Shown here: positions 42,527 to 51,606 of the stretch, in pieces
Layout: each line of letters starts with the position of its first letter
Numbering within the stretch: position 1 is the stretch's first letter
From: JAVJSU01 sp040219275
GTDB taxonomy: Bacteria; Chloroflexota; Anaerolineae; Aggregatilineales; Phototrophicaceae
Direction: 5' to 3'
DNA length: 53,228 bases
NCBI GenBank assembly: GCA_040219275.1
Contig: JAVJSU010000009.1
Location: forward strand, 1-53,228
Notes under the pieces: generated by a model
Database searches by the model: none
The model's input: only the letters and a program-made list of their open reading frames with translations
What the model was told of the DNA's origin: nothing
Made by a program: the position numbers and the translations under genes

Positions 42527-42712
42527 AACGTGAATTCTGTTTTAGGTGAACAGTCGTGAAAATAGCTTTTAGCCGTTAGCTTTTGGCTTTTAGTTTGAAA
42601 AACAATGCTTTTGCTAAAAGCTAAGAGCCAAAAGCTCCGATAGTCAACGTCTTTCACCGTAAAATGACCGTCATTGATGATTGTTTGCTTATACAAAACT
42701 GACGTAATGTAC
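42527..42712 (+). repeat. TTAGC-type dispersed hairpin repeat, copy 3
   Basis: Shares about 185 bp of word order with copy 2 (4728-4920), including TGAATTCTG, GTGAAAATAGC, the CTTTTAGCCGTTAGC core and the distal GTTTGCTTAT-n-AACTGACGTAAT block. The core, ending AAGAGCCAAAAGC, folds back onto GCTTTTAGCCGTTAGC. No coding potential. Confidence 0.75.
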
Positions 42713-42755
42713 CATTTCAAGTATAGCACTTCGTCGCATGGAAGATTCAGCCAAT

Positions 42756-43496
42756 TTATGCGGTGTCAGAATCGCGTGGCTTGGTCGCCGTCGCGGCATA
42801 CAGATAGCCATGAAACAGATCACGGAAACGGTAGTTTTCGCCATTTGCTTCCAGCCATTCCCACGCTCTACGGGTGCTGTTAGCGATGATAAACACATCC
42901 ATCAGATCACTGATGAAGCGGATGGGTAGGGTGTACCAGCGATCACTCTCTTTGAGATCCGCGATGCCAAAAATACCACCCGGTTTGAGAGCTTCCATCG
43001 CCCGTTCCATCGCCATTTCATAACGTGGAATAACCGCCAAACCCAGCGTACAAATAATCACGTCGAAGGGTTCGTCAAATTTCATTTCTGCGGAATCAGC
43101 TTGCACCAGTTCGATATTCGTCCACGCCCGCCCGATCACAAATTGATCTCTGGCGCTATCGAGCATATCCTGGCTGTAATCTGTGGCGACGAGTGTACCT
43201 GTCGTGCCGATACGCTCCATGATGTAGGGGAAGTTCGCCCCCGCACCACAGGCAAAATCCAGCACGCGCATTCCGGGTTTGAGGTCGACCATATCCATCA
43301 GGGTTTCGCGCATGGTAACGCGTGGAAATTCGCCGAGATAGAGGTAATCGGTCAGGTTATAAAATCCGGCCCGCTTCCGATAATATTCGTCGAGGCGTTC
43401 CTGTGTTAAGCCGGTCTCCCGACGTTGACGCAAAACGGTGCTGAGGGCAAGTCCGGCGACCAGCCCGTACCAGAATTCTTTTTTATTCAACGGCAT
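42756..43496 (-). CDS. Class I SAM methyltransferase, possible phospholipid N-methyltransferase
   Basis: About 246 residues. A short hydrophobic segment (WYGLVAGLALSTVL) near the N-terminus suggests membrane association, followed by a Rossmann-fold methyltransferase with motif I VLDFACGAGANF, ATDYSQDML, and ICTLGLAVIP. It is the last gene of a minus-strand run after psd and pssA, which make phosphatidylethanolamine, so methylation of that lipid to phosphatidylcholine is an attractive but untested role. A quinone methyltransferase is the main alternative. ATG 43496 follows AAGGA; 43532 is also possible. Confidence 0.8.
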   Translation of the reverse strand: MPLNKKEFWYGLVAGLALSTVLRQRRETGLTQERLDEYYRKRAGFYNLTDYLYLGEFPRVTMRETLMDMVDLKPGMRVLDFACGAGANFPYIMERIGTTGTLVATDYSQDMLDSARDQFVIGRAWTNIELVQADSAEMKFDEPFDVIICTLGLAVIPRYEMAMERAMEALKPGGIFGIADLKESDRWYTLPIRFISDLMDVFIIANSTRRAWEWLEANGENYRFRDLFHGYLYAATATKPRDSDTA

Positions 43497-43575
43497 GTGT
43501 TCTAGTCCTTGATTATTAGACGCGAAATTCAAAATTTGTGGGACGATGGTTGTGTGTTATGGGTTGAGTAGGATT

Positions 43576-44343
43576 TTAGCTTTGTTCATACTCTTCATCG
43601 AGTACGGATTCAACATCATCATCGTTGCCATGCAGAATAGTACGGACGGCGCTACGTGTAAAGCCATAGGTGATGTAGAGTAAGCCCCATGCGAAGAAAG
43701 CGGTTTCCGGTGCGATTATCATTGACACAATGATGATGAACGCGGTGATGATGCGTCGTGTTTTGAGGATGTAACGTAGGGATACGATGTTGCTTTTTTC
43801 GTACTGAATATTGCTGACCATCAATAACGCGGTTGTGACGATCAAAAATGCCGCCCCTTGGGAAGCATCATTGGGATTCGGCAGGCTGTTGGTGAAGATG
43901 ACAAATCCGGCGAGAACTAAAGCGGCGATGGTGGTCGGCAGACCGATGAAGTAGCGCGTCGGGATGTCAGGATCAGCAGTCACGTTGAAGCGTGCCAGAC
44001 GGATGGCGGCGCAACAGATGGGCAGAAAGCTCAACATTGTGCCAGCAATTCCCCACGTCTCGAAGTAGAGAAAGTAGAAGAGCAGTGCCGGGGCAACCCC
44101 ATAATTGACCAGATCAGCCAGAGAATCAAACTCCACGCCAAATTCGCTGGTGGCGTTCATTGCCCGTGCTACCCGTCCATCAAACATATCGAGCACGCAG
44201 GCGGCGACGATGAATCCGGCGGCGGTGGCATACTCCCCATGAAAGGCTTCTAGAATCGAGACATAGCCCGCTAGAATTGCACCAATTGTGATGGAATTCG
44301 GTACGATAACCCGCATCAACCGAATAGGGAGGTTATCCGACAT
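43576..44343 (-). CDS. pssA: CDP-diacylglycerol-serine O-phosphatidyltransferase
   Basis: A 255-residue membrane enzyme making phosphatidylserine from CDP-diacylglycerol and serine. The complete CDP-alcohol phosphotransferase motif is present: D52, D55-G56, A59-R60, G69, D73 and D77. About eight membrane helices follow. Located 44 bp after psd on the same strand, so the two steps to phosphatidylethanolamine are adjacent. Confidence 0.92.
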   Translation of the reverse strand: MSDNLPIRLMRVIVPNSITIGAILAGYVSILEAFHGEYATAAGFIVAACVLDMFDGRVARAMNATSEFGVEFDSLADLVNYGVAPALLFYFLYFETWGIAGTMLSFLPICCAAIRLARFNVTADPDIPTRYFIGLPTTIAALVLAGFVIFTNSLPNPNDASQGAAFLIVTTALLMVSNIQYEKSNIVSLRYILKTRRIITAFIIIVSMIIAPETAFFAWGLLYITYGFTRSAVRTILHGNDDDVESVLDEEYEQS

Positions 44344-44387
44344 TTTTATCCCGCCACTCGATAACTAAACACTAAGATCATAGCATA

Positions 44388-45029
44388 CTATAGTCTGGCA
44401 ATAGCACTTTCCCCACCGGTGACCTTTTGCTCCAATGAGACTAACGGTGTGGCAGATACCGGCAAAAAGACATCACATCGGGAGCCAAACTTGATAAATC
44501 CGAGTTCCTGACCAGCGGCAACGGATTGCCCGACCTTCGAATAGGTGACGATCCTGCGCGCTAGCAATCCTGCAATCTGCCGGACGAGCACTTCGCGCCC
44601 ATCCGCATCTGCAAACACTATTGTACAGCGTTCGTTTAGTTCGGAGGCTTTAGGATGGAATGCGACCAGATATTTACCCGGATGATACTTTACATACCTT
44701 ACCCGTCCCTTAAGCGGTACACGATTAACATGCACATTTAATGCAGACATATATATGGAGATTTTGAGGCGCTCACCGTCAAAATATTCTGGTTCATGGA
44801 CGGTTTGAATATCGACAATCGTACCATCCGCAGGGGAGAAGATCGTATCCGGTATGTCTGGTGTTGTACGGGATGGATTACGAAAAAAGCGGGCGAAAAA
44901 TATCCAGACGATCAATGAAAATGGAAAAATTAGCCACGAAATATTTTTACGCCATGTTAGTACATTCAAAATTGCCAGCACGCTACTGACGGTAACTAGC
45001 GTGGGATAACCTTCACGATGAATTCGCAC
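44388..45029 (-). CDS. psd: Phosphatidylserine decarboxylase (short, archaeal-type)
   Basis: A 213-residue pyruvoyl enzyme. Two hydrophobic segments at the N-terminus (about 10-45) anchor it; FSPADGTIVDI, NVHVNRVPL and LGFIKFGSRCDVFLP follow. The GS in FGSR is the expected self-cleavage site that creates the pyruvoyl group. Length matches the short Psd class. It starts the psd-pssA-methyltransferase run. Confidence 0.93.
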   Translation of the reverse strand: MRIHREGYPTLVTVSSVLAILNVLTWRKNISWLIFPFSLIVWIFFARFFRNPSRTTPDIPDTIFSPADGTIVDIQTVHEPEYFDGERLKISIYMSALNVHVNRVPLKGRVRYVKYHPGKYLVAFHPKASELNERCTIVFADADGREVLVRQIAGLLARRIVTYSKVGQSVAAGQELGFIKFGSRCDVFLPVSATPLVSLEQKVTGGESAIARL

Positions 45030-45159
45030 GAAATACTCTCTTACTGTTATTCAATCTGTAAGGTCTATTATTGCTGAACGTGAGACATTTTTCCAGAGAT
45101 TGGATTACCTAAAAAGTTGTAAATTTTTCGCTTTCTTGCTTACAATTAAGATATTTTAT

Positions 45160-45172
45160 GCTACATTGTAGC
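45160..45172. promoter_or_regulatory. Short palindrome before the surface protein gene
   Basis: GCTACA-T-TGTAGC, a perfect 6-1-6 palindrome 30 bp before the GTG start. Its position suits an operator or a 5' leader hairpin. Confidence 0.35.
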
Positions 45173-45201
45173 CTTTGTTGAAATGTTATAGGAATTGTGC
45201 C

Positions 45202-47046
45202 GTGAAAAAACTTGGATTCATCCTGCTCATTTTACTGATGAGTATGCCTGTAACAAGTGCAGTACGTGCAGATGTAGCACTTAGCCAGCCAGAAATGTTC
45301 TTTACAGCGATTAACAATACAGTGAGTCCCGCACAAACCGTTATCGTAACGAACACGGGTGCCGTACCCATTGACCTCACCACTCTACAGATTGTCGGTG
45401 CAAATCCAGCGTCCTATACATTAACGAACCCACCAGCAGGCAATATTACCCTCGCACCCGGCGCGACCACCAATTTTAACATTACGTTTAATCCGCCAGC
45501 CGGCGCGAACGGTGTCCATTTGCCCGCCACCTTGCAAATTGATTCAACTGATGCAGTCACCCCTGTTGTGCAGGTAGGCTTGCATGGGTTGAGTTTGCAG
45601 GGTTTAGAAGGTGGTAACGAACCTGGTTTACAGGCTGTTGTAGATACGCTTGGTGTAGCTATTGACGTAGGCGGTGCGGGTTTGGTTATCCGCCCTGCGC
45701 CGGAAAATATTGCACCGGTTGCGGATGAAATCAACATCGAGTTATTCGAGAGAGCCGCTCCGGGTTTAGTGTCTATTGTTCCGGTTGCGCGGTTCTCACC
45801 CGCTGAACTTTTGCCGTATGGATTTTATTTTCCGAACGGTACACCGACCCCCGTCCTCAATGAAGTCAATCAAATTCAAGATTCTACCGTCAATCCGATC
45901 AATCATCAGACATTAGTTCCGTTATCTACAGGTGCAGGAACGACGTTTGATCCGGGGACGTTCAATTTTGGATTTTACGTGACCAGCCTCAGCTTTGGGC
46001 GGTCTAGCTATACGCAAAATGCGCTCAATACGGGTTCGCGTGTACGGGCGGCGCGTATTTTCCCGGTAGATGATCGTAATAACAATCCCGTGCCAAATAC
46101 CTTTTTGCTGACCTACGAAGATGCGGCAAACGGGGACTATCAGGATTACGTCTTTTTGATCTCTAACGTGCGCCTTGCGGCAAATGATGTTCCGGTTGCG
46201 ACGGATGATGCCAGTGGGACAACCAATGTTGCACCGATTATCATCAATCCGATAGGTAATGACATCGGCGTTGACGCGCCATTAAACGCGGCTTCACTTG
46301 CAATCATCACACCGCCGAACGCCGCGCAGGGGAGTGTCGTCAACAATGGCAATGGGACAGTGACATTTACGCCTGTGGCAGGCTTTATTGGCACAACTAC
46401 CTTCACCTATACGGTACAAGATACCTTCGCACAAACGAGCAACACGGCTACCGTGACTGTCACCGTAACGGATGTTGCCGCGCCGCCGATTGCCCCGACA
46501 ACGGTTGCATCTGTCCCTACAAACGGACAAACGACGCAAATCACACAAAATGTACAAATCCAGAGCGGATTTAACATTGTGAAGCGTGTTGATCCGGCGA
46601 TTGCAGTTGCCGGTGATGCTGTGACGTTTACAATCACCATGACCAACAACGGTGCTGAAACCTACACCAATCTCTCCGCAGAGGATAATGTGCCATCAGA
46701 ATTTGAAGTGCTCGGCGCAACTACGAGTGCGGGTTCGGTGGCTGTAAATGGACAGACCGTGAGCCTTAACCTTGCTTCGCTCGCCCCTGGCGCTAGCGTG
46801 ACGATCACCGTCCAAACGCGCATTCGTGCCGGTGTTGTCGCGCCGATATTGACGAATGAAGTGTGTGCAGGCGCGAACAATCTGGCGGCGACCTGTGCAC
46901 AGGCGACAGTGCTCGGCGTGCAGTCATTGCCTGCAACCGGGGAAACACCCTTCTGGCGTATTGTTTTCATGTGGGGCAGTGTGCTTGCAGGGCTGATGCT
47001 GGCGGGCAGTGTGCTCATCATCAAGTCACGCCGCAACGAAGCCTAA
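45202..47046 (+). CDS. Surface protein with LPxTG-like C-terminus
   Basis: About 614 residues, GTG start at 45202 after AGGAA; residues ~2-25 are a signal peptide. Next is an ASH/HYDIN-like domain (about 25-125), a choice-of-anchor-type beta region (about 130-335), a cadherin-like Big_9-type domain (about 335-430; ATDDASGTTN, FIGTTTFTYTVQD) and a DUF11 domain (about 465-565). It ends SLPATGE, a hydrophobic helix and KSRRNEA, the layout of a sortase signal. No sortase is in the window. Likely an adhesin or structural surface protein. Confidence 0.85.
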   Translation: MKKLGFILLILLMSMPVTSAVRADVALSQPEMFFTAINNTVSPAQTVIVTNTGAVPIDLTTLQIVGANPASYTLTNPPAGNITLAPGATTNFNITFNPPAGANGVHLPATLQIDSTDAVTPVVQVGLHGLSLQGLEGGNEPGLQAVVDTLGVAIDVGGAGLVIRPAPENIAPVADEINIELFERAAPGLVSIVPVARFSPAELLPYGFYFPNGTPTPVLNEVNQIQDSTVNPINHQTLVPLSTGAGTTFDPGTFNFGFYVTSLSFGRSSYTQNALNTGSRVRAARIFPVDDRNNNPVPNTFLLTYEDAANGDYQDYVFLISNVRLAANDVPVATDDASGTTNVAPIIINPIGNDIGVDAPLNAASLAIITPPNAAQGSVVNNGNGTVTFTPVAGFIGTTTFTYTVQDTFAQTSNTATVTVTVTDVAAPPIAPTTVASVPTNGQTTQITQNVQIQSGFNIVKRVDPAIAVAGDAVTFTITMTNNGAETYTNLSAEDNVPSEFEVLGATTSAGSVAVNGQTVSLNLASLAPGASVTITVQTRIRAGVVAPILTNEVCAGANNLAATCAQATVLGVQSLPATGETPFWRIVFMWGSVLAGLMLAGSVLIIKSRRNEA

Positions 47047-47219
47047 GATATTTCGTAAAATTAGACGCGAACGGATCGTCGATACTGGCGATCCGTTTGC
47101 GTTTTCTACAACATTTTGAGTACCAGTCAAAGTTCAACCACCCCAAATTCTTTACTCGCTGGATACCCTAATGTGTGCTACGATTTTATAATGGCAGCAT
47201 GTTACAGGAGTGGTATAGG

Positions 47220-47957
47220 ATGAGCGACGATCAATTAGCGCATATCCGGGAGTTAATCAAGCAGAAACGATATGATGATGCCCGCCAACAGCTTACTTCG
47301 CTGAGCAAAAGAGGGAATCCCACTGCACAAAAATGGCTGGCTAAACTGGATGAAATCGCCCCGTCGGAGCCTCATGCCACTAAAGCGGCAAAGATTGGGA
47401 CGTATCTGGATACGGTGCAACAGAATAAATTAACGCTTAAGCAGGTCGAAGCAAAAGAAAAAGCACAGCGGCGGCGTATGGGTTGCTTGATGCGAAGTGT
47501 TGTTTTGCTCTTTATTGGTTGTTTTCTAACGTTCGTGCTCGGTCCGATGTTGCTGGCGGCGGGCATTGTCTCTAACAATCCTCAGTTGAAACGAGTCACC
47601 TCGGAAGTTATGTCGGTTATCGAAGACCAGCAGGAAAACCCTATCGGACGCACCGTGACCCGTATTTATGCGGAAACATCAGGACGAATGACAGAAGCGA
47701 TGGTCGTCTCTAACATGAACCGCATCTGCGATATGGTTATCGAACAGGTCGCAGATCAGGGCAGAACTGTTCAACGGTCTGAATGTGAGGAAATCGTCAT
47801 TCAGGCATCCGTATGTGTGACGGATGAACTCGTTCAGGCGCAACAGTGCCTACGTCGCTTTGTGGTTGATCGGTGCCTTCAGCAGGTAGGCAATTCGCCG
47901 GAAGGTCAGGCGTACTGTGCTGTATTTGTAGAGGAGCAAATGGGTCCTGCGGGATAA
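47220..47957 (+). CDS. Membrane protein with N-terminal TPR-like module
   Basis: A 245-residue protein. Residues ~5-45 (ELIKQKRYDDARQQLTSLSK, AQKWLAKLDEI) form a TPR-like helical pair strikingly similar to the start of the PD-(D/E)XK protein at 26095. A hydrophobic helix (about 100-130) follows a basic KAQRRR stretch, then a cysteine-containing region outside the membrane (ICDMVIEQ, SECEEIV, VCVTDEL, QQCLRR, DRCLQQ). No family recognised. ATG 47220 is 8 nt after AGGAG. Confidence 0.7.
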   Translation: MSDDQLAHIRELIKQKRYDDARQQLTSLSKRGNPTAQKWLAKLDEIAPSEPHATKAAKIGTYLDTVQQNKLTLKQVEAKEKAQRRRMGCLMRSVVLLFIGCFLTFVLGPMLLAAGIVSNNPQLKRVTSEVMSVIEDQQENPIGRTVTRIYAETSGRMTEAMVVSNMNRICDMVIEQVADQGRTVQRSECEEIVIQASVCVTDELVQAQQCLRRFVVDRCLQQVGNSPEGQAYCAVFVEEQMGPAG

Positions 47958-48060
47958 AACGCTCCATCTTCCGTTAGTCATTTCTCCGCGATTTTTGGGT
48001 CTCACTTTATAGATACGATCACACTTGCCATCTATTTCATCGCAGACAAGTGCAGTACGT

Positions 48061-48092
48061 TTGATTCTGGTATACTTTGATTCTGATATACA
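48061..48092 (+). repeat. 16-bp tandem repeat
   Basis: TTTGATTCTGGTATAC at 48061-48076 is immediately repeated as TTTGATTCTGATATAC at 48077-48092. The first contains an extended -10-like TGGTATACT. It lies 43-74 bp before the small-protein gene, so promoter or tandem operator is likely. Confidence 0.55.
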
Positions 48093-48134
48093 ATGATGAT
48101 ATTAAGTGTAAGTTGAGCCTGTCAGGTAAGCCAA

Positions 48135-48359
48135 ATGAGTTTGTTACGCCGTTTACAATGGGGAATGATGCCGCGCCCCGGTGAAAACGTGGCGATTTAT
48201 CAGCATGAGCGTTTGATTGCCTCCGGTGTGGTCGTCGCTTCTGATGCTCAAACAGTCACCATTGCTGGTGGAAGCGGGTTGGTTGATCTGGATACTATGG
48301 AATTACGGCGCGGCTTAAATGACGGGTCAATTGTCGTCAAGCGCACTCAAAAACTTTAA
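48135..48359 (+). CDS. Small protein of unknown function
   Basis: A 74-residue soluble protein, probably a small beta-barrel: PGENVAIYQHERLIASG, then VVVASDAQTVTIAGGSG. No family recognised. It ends 28 bp before the chosen start of the SH3b-M23 gene, so they probably share a transcript. Confidence 0.6.
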   Translation: MSLLRRLQWGMMPRPGENVAIYQHERLIASGVVVASDAQTVTIAGGSGLVDLDTMELRRGLNDGSIVVKRTQKL

Positions 48360-48387
48360 TTGGTGGTTACGAAGGGGAAGGACAGGT

Positions 48388-49665
48388 ATGTTGTCGGTTC
48401 TTAAAGGGATTATAGACCTGTTATTACGGTTGTTTGGCAATCGCGGAACATCTATGCCAACGCCCCCTCCGGATGAAGTGCCAGAAGCTCCTGAAGATGA
48501 CGATACCCTTAGTCTCTATGATTTTCTCGATAGTACGGACGATGTTCTAGATATGCCTGCTGATCCGACTGAGGAAGACGGCGTGCCTCAGCCGCCCATA
48601 TTGTTGCCCGTAGATGACGGTGAAAATCCGGTGCTTGAAAACGAAACACCTGCGCCACCTGTGTTAGAAGTCGATGCCCCTGAAAAAGATGAAGAACCAT
48701 CAGACTGCACATTCCCGGAAGGTCAGACCTTGCCTTCTGCAATTTCTCACGCAGATGTGCCGGAAATCACGACCAATCCGCAGGCATTAACATTCGGCGC
48801 GCAGGCGATACTGACGAGCAATTCTGTGCCGACATTTTCCGCGCAGACCAATGATTGCATCGTGACTATTCGTCCTGAATTGGGCAATGTAAATTTGCGC
48901 CTCGGTCCGGGCATTGCCTATGAGCCACCTGTTGCCAAAACACGGGGCGGGGTAGTGTATGAATTGGTCGGTGCGTCCGAGCCGGATAACGATAATTTGC
49001 GCTGGTTTGCGCTCAAACTCGGCACGACGAGCGCATGGGTGCGGAGCGATCTGGTGAATTTATCGGCGGGATGTTCCGCATTTACGTTCATTGATGATGC
49101 CGATGTCGTGCAGGATAAACCACCCGTCACGAGCGAGAAATTCCCCTTGCCCACAAAAGCCGCCATTTCTCAGGGCTATAAATCTTCGCATCGCGGGTTT
49201 GATCTGAATGCGTCGGAAGGGTCGGCATTGGTCGCGCCGATGGATGGCTTGTGCATCCGGCGTGTGAATTGCACAAAATGTACGTCCGCTCGCCCGAATC
49301 GCTATCCGAATGCCAGTTTTCAGTGTCCAGATACTTGGACAGATCCGGCGTGGGGATTTGGCTATGGCAATTTCATCATCGTACGCCATGATTATCGCTT
49401 GCTTCCGGCGGAATTGCGGGAAGAGATGGATAAGCGCGACCTCACAGGTGGTTTTGCCTATATTTTGTATGCACATTTGAGTCAGGTGAATGTCTCGCTC
49501 GGTCAGCCGTTCAGCAAAGGTGCGTTCCTAGGCGCGACGGGGAACACAGGATGCTCCACCGCGCCACATTTGCATTTTGAGGTGCGTATCGGCAAGGATG
49601 AATTGGTCGATAATATCTGGTCGCTCCAACGTTCGGTGTATCCGGGTTTGATGTTTGAGGTGTGA
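48388..49665 (+). CDS. M23 peptidase with SH3b domain
   Basis: A 425-residue protein, with ATG 48388 following AAGGA. It begins with a short hydrophobic segment (about 2-18), then a Pro/Glu/Asp-rich acidic linker to about residue 125, an SH3b-like domain (about 150-230; LGNVNLRLGPG) and an M23 peptidase domain (about 250-425). H and D in SSHRGFDLN and the APHLHFEVR motif are the metal ligands, so the enzyme should cut peptidoglycan cross-links. It is a relative, in type, of the M23 protein at 11425. Confidence 0.85.
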   Translation: MLSVLKGIIDLLLRLFGNRGTSMPTPPPDEVPEAPEDDDTLSLYDFLDSTDDVLDMPADPTEEDGVPQPPILLPVDDGENPVLENETPAPPVLEVDAPEKDEEPSDCTFPEGQTLPSAISHADVPEITTNPQALTFGAQAILTSNSVPTFSAQTNDCIVTIRPELGNVNLRLGPGIAYEPPVAKTRGGVVYELVGASEPDNDNLRWFALKLGTTSAWVRSDLVNLSAGCSAFTFIDDADVVQDKPPVTSEKFPLPTKAAISQGYKSSHRGFDLNASEGSALVAPMDGLCIRRVNCTKCTSARPNRYPNASFQCPDTWTDPAWGFGYGNFIIVRHDYRLLPAELREEMDKRDLTGGFAYILYAHLSQVNVSLGQPFSKGAFLGATGNTGCSTAPHLHFEVRIGKDELVDNIWSLQRSVYPGLMFEV

Positions 49666-49673
49666 TGAAAGCA

Positions 49674-50039
49674 CTATATCCAGTCGACTTCGTGACGGGT
49701 ACGGTCTTCTGTTTCGGCATCGCCTGTGTTGAGCGTGCCGGCTTTTTCAAAGAGCATCACCCAGCATTCGTCGATGGATTCCGGTTTGTGCTCCACGCCT
49801 TTGGGAACGACGATCAATTCACCTTCTTCAACCAGCACATCTTTATCGCGGAAGTGCATAATAAGTGACCCTTTGATGGTGAAAAACACTTCGTCGGTGT
49901 CGTCATGCTGATGCCACACAAATTCGCCCTGTAACTTGACGACTTTCAAGTGCGAGTCGTTCATCTGCCCGACAATCTTAGGTGACCATTGGGTATCAAA
50001 TAGTGCGAATTTATCCGATAAGTTGACTTTATCCACCAT
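49674..50039 (-). CDS. Cupin-domain protein
   Basis: A 121-residue single cupin. Metal ligands are visible in FVWHQHDDTDEVFF and in VPKGVEHKPES. I choose ATG 50039, 7 nt after GAGGAG, over several upstream in-frame ATG codons. Substrate unknown. It converges with the M23 gene with an 8-bp gap. Confidence 0.85.
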   Translation of the reverse strand: MVDKVNLSDKFALFDTQWSPKIVGQMNDSHLKVVKLQGEFVWHQHDDTDEVFFTIKGSLIMHFRDKDVLVEEGELIVVPKGVEHKPESIDECWVMLFEKAGTLNTGDAETEDRTRHEVDWI

Positions 50040-50139
50040 TTGAGTGCTCCTCGTGTTCATTGCCATCTCATCATTAGCATAACCTATTTGACGCAAAAGG
50101 TGTTGCATAAAGTTGCTTATTTCGTGCCAATCGTCAAAT

Positions 50140-50170
50140 AAAAAACGGACGAGTGAATCTTCTCGTCCGT
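50140..50170 (-). terminator. Intrinsic terminator of the FKBP gene
   Basis: ACGGACGAG (50145-50153) pairs with CTCGTCCGT (50162-50170), extended by A-T pairs; minus-strand T run at 50145-50140. Confidence 0.85.
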
Positions 50171-50194
50171 TTGGTTTAACCGGAAATTGCTAGA

Positions 50195-50623
50195 CTAAAC
50201 GATTTCAACCAATTCGATGTTAAAGGTCAACGCCTGTCCTGCAAGGCGATGATTTGCGTCCAGCGTGATCGCTTCATCGCTGAGACCGGTAATGGTTACG
50301 GGGACGGGCTGACCGTTCGGTTGTTGGAGTGCCAGTTGCATCCCGATTTCCGGCTCAACATCCGGCGGGAATTGGTCGCGTTCAACTTCCAAAACGAGGT
50401 CATCACGACGGTCTCCGTAGGCTTCGTCCGGCGGGATGCGTGTGGTGACGCTGTTGCCAACGGCTAATCCATCAACCGCAGATTCAAAGCCGGGGATGAC
50501 CCGTTGCTCGCCTAATGTGAATTCCAGCGGGTCGCGTCCCTGTGAACTATCGAACACGCTACCATCATCTAACGTACCGGTATAGTGAACACGGACGGTA
50601 TCACCAGTTTTTGCCTGTGACAT
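50195..50623 (-). CDS. FKBP-type peptidyl-prolyl isomerase (SlyD-like)
   Basis: A 142-residue protein-folding enzyme. VHYTGTLDDGSVFDSS starts the FKBP fold, and GFESAVDGLAVG and an inserted flap domain (DEAYGDRRDD to LDANHRLAGQ) place it in the SlyD-like group. The histidine-rich metal-binding tail of SlyD is absent. ATG 50623 follows AAAGGAG; an upstream start at 50674 is unlikely. Confidence 0.93.
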   Translation of the reverse strand: MSQAKTGDTVRVHYTGTLDDGSVFDSSQGRDPLEFTLGEQRVIPGFESAVDGLAVGNSVTTRIPPDEAYGDRRDDLVLEVERDQFPPDVEPEIGMQLALQQPNGQPVPVTITGLSDEAITLDANHRLAGQALTFNIELVEIV

Positions 50624-50787
50624 AGGTTCTCCTTTAGGGAACTTTATTTTCAAATTTGATAATTCAGTAGACAATCTTCAACGTATGTAAGGGAAGAATG
50701 GGTCACTTCATAAATTATCTGGCTATAATCCTATCATACGGTGCAAAGATGACCACCCTTTTTCGTAAACGTTAGCTGACGCTCATT

Positions 50788-51480
50788 TTATGACGGGGGT
50801 TCGTAGTGAAAATGCATGAGGATGGCATCCACCTGTGTGGTGCAGATTGCGCCCGCATAATCTGTCGCTGTCTCTGGCTCATAAAGTGACCAGCGGTTTA
50901 TATCATCATCATCCATGTGCAAAAAGCGGGGCGGTGAGTCGTGGCTAACGGTGAAGGATTTTAAAGGTAGACGAAACCCGTCCCCTGTCGCTTTGATATA
51001 GGCTTCTTTTCGCGTCCAGATGGTGTAAAAGGCGCTCTGTTTTTTGGCTTCGGGTAGGCGCTCCCATGTTGAAAATTCCTGCGCGGAAAAATTATCGTGT
51101 GCCACACTTCGCATTTCACGCATGGGACGGATATGTTCTACATCCACGCCAATTTCTGCATCATTTATGATGGCGAGCATCAGTAAATCGGCTGAATGCG
51201 ACAAATTAAAGCAGATTATCGGGTGATTGATTGCTGGTTTGCCCCGTTCGCTAAAATTAAACTTAAGTGTTTCCGGCGCGATGCCCACATAACGCCCGAT
51301 GAGTGTACGCAATATGCCACGCCCAATGATGAAATGTTCACGGACTTTATCAACAATAAAGCGGTCTGCGCGGCGGATTTCATCCTCTGAAAGCAAGGCG
51401 CGATAAGGTGTCGCATCATGTGCGCTGAACCACGCGCTCCACAGGTGGATTTCGCCTTGATTGAGTTGGATTATGGGCAT
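50788..51480 (-). CDS. 4'-phosphopantetheinyl transferase (Sfp-like)
   Basis: A 230-residue enzyme that attaches the phosphopantetheine arm of coenzyme A to carrier proteins. GVDVEHIRP and WTRKEAYIKATGDGF are the two signature motifs, with FSERGKPAI and FNLSHSADLL earlier. Length fits the Sfp/EntD group that serves polyketide, peptide or fatty acid synthases. No such synthase is in the window. It is divergent from the P450 gene, 126 bp apart. Confidence 0.93.
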   Translation of the reverse strand: MPIIQLNQGEIHLWSAWFSAHDATPYRALLSEDEIRRADRFIVDKVREHFIIGRGILRTLIGRYVGIAPETLKFNFSERGKPAINHPIICFNLSHSADLLMLAIINDAEIGVDVEHIRPMREMRSVAHDNFSAQEFSTWERLPEAKKQSAFYTIWTRKEAYIKATGDGFRLPLKSFTVSHDSPPRFLHMDDDDINRWSLYEPETATDYAGAICTTQVDAILMHFHYEPPS

Positions 51481-51606
51481 TGATTCGCCTATTCGCTCCT
51501 AAAATTGTGGGGTCTGATTTCGGATTGGCATAGCGCATCAAGTTTGTGATAAGCTAATTATGTTCACGTTAAGCATTACATAGCAACCCAGACAAAGGCA
51601 TGACCA

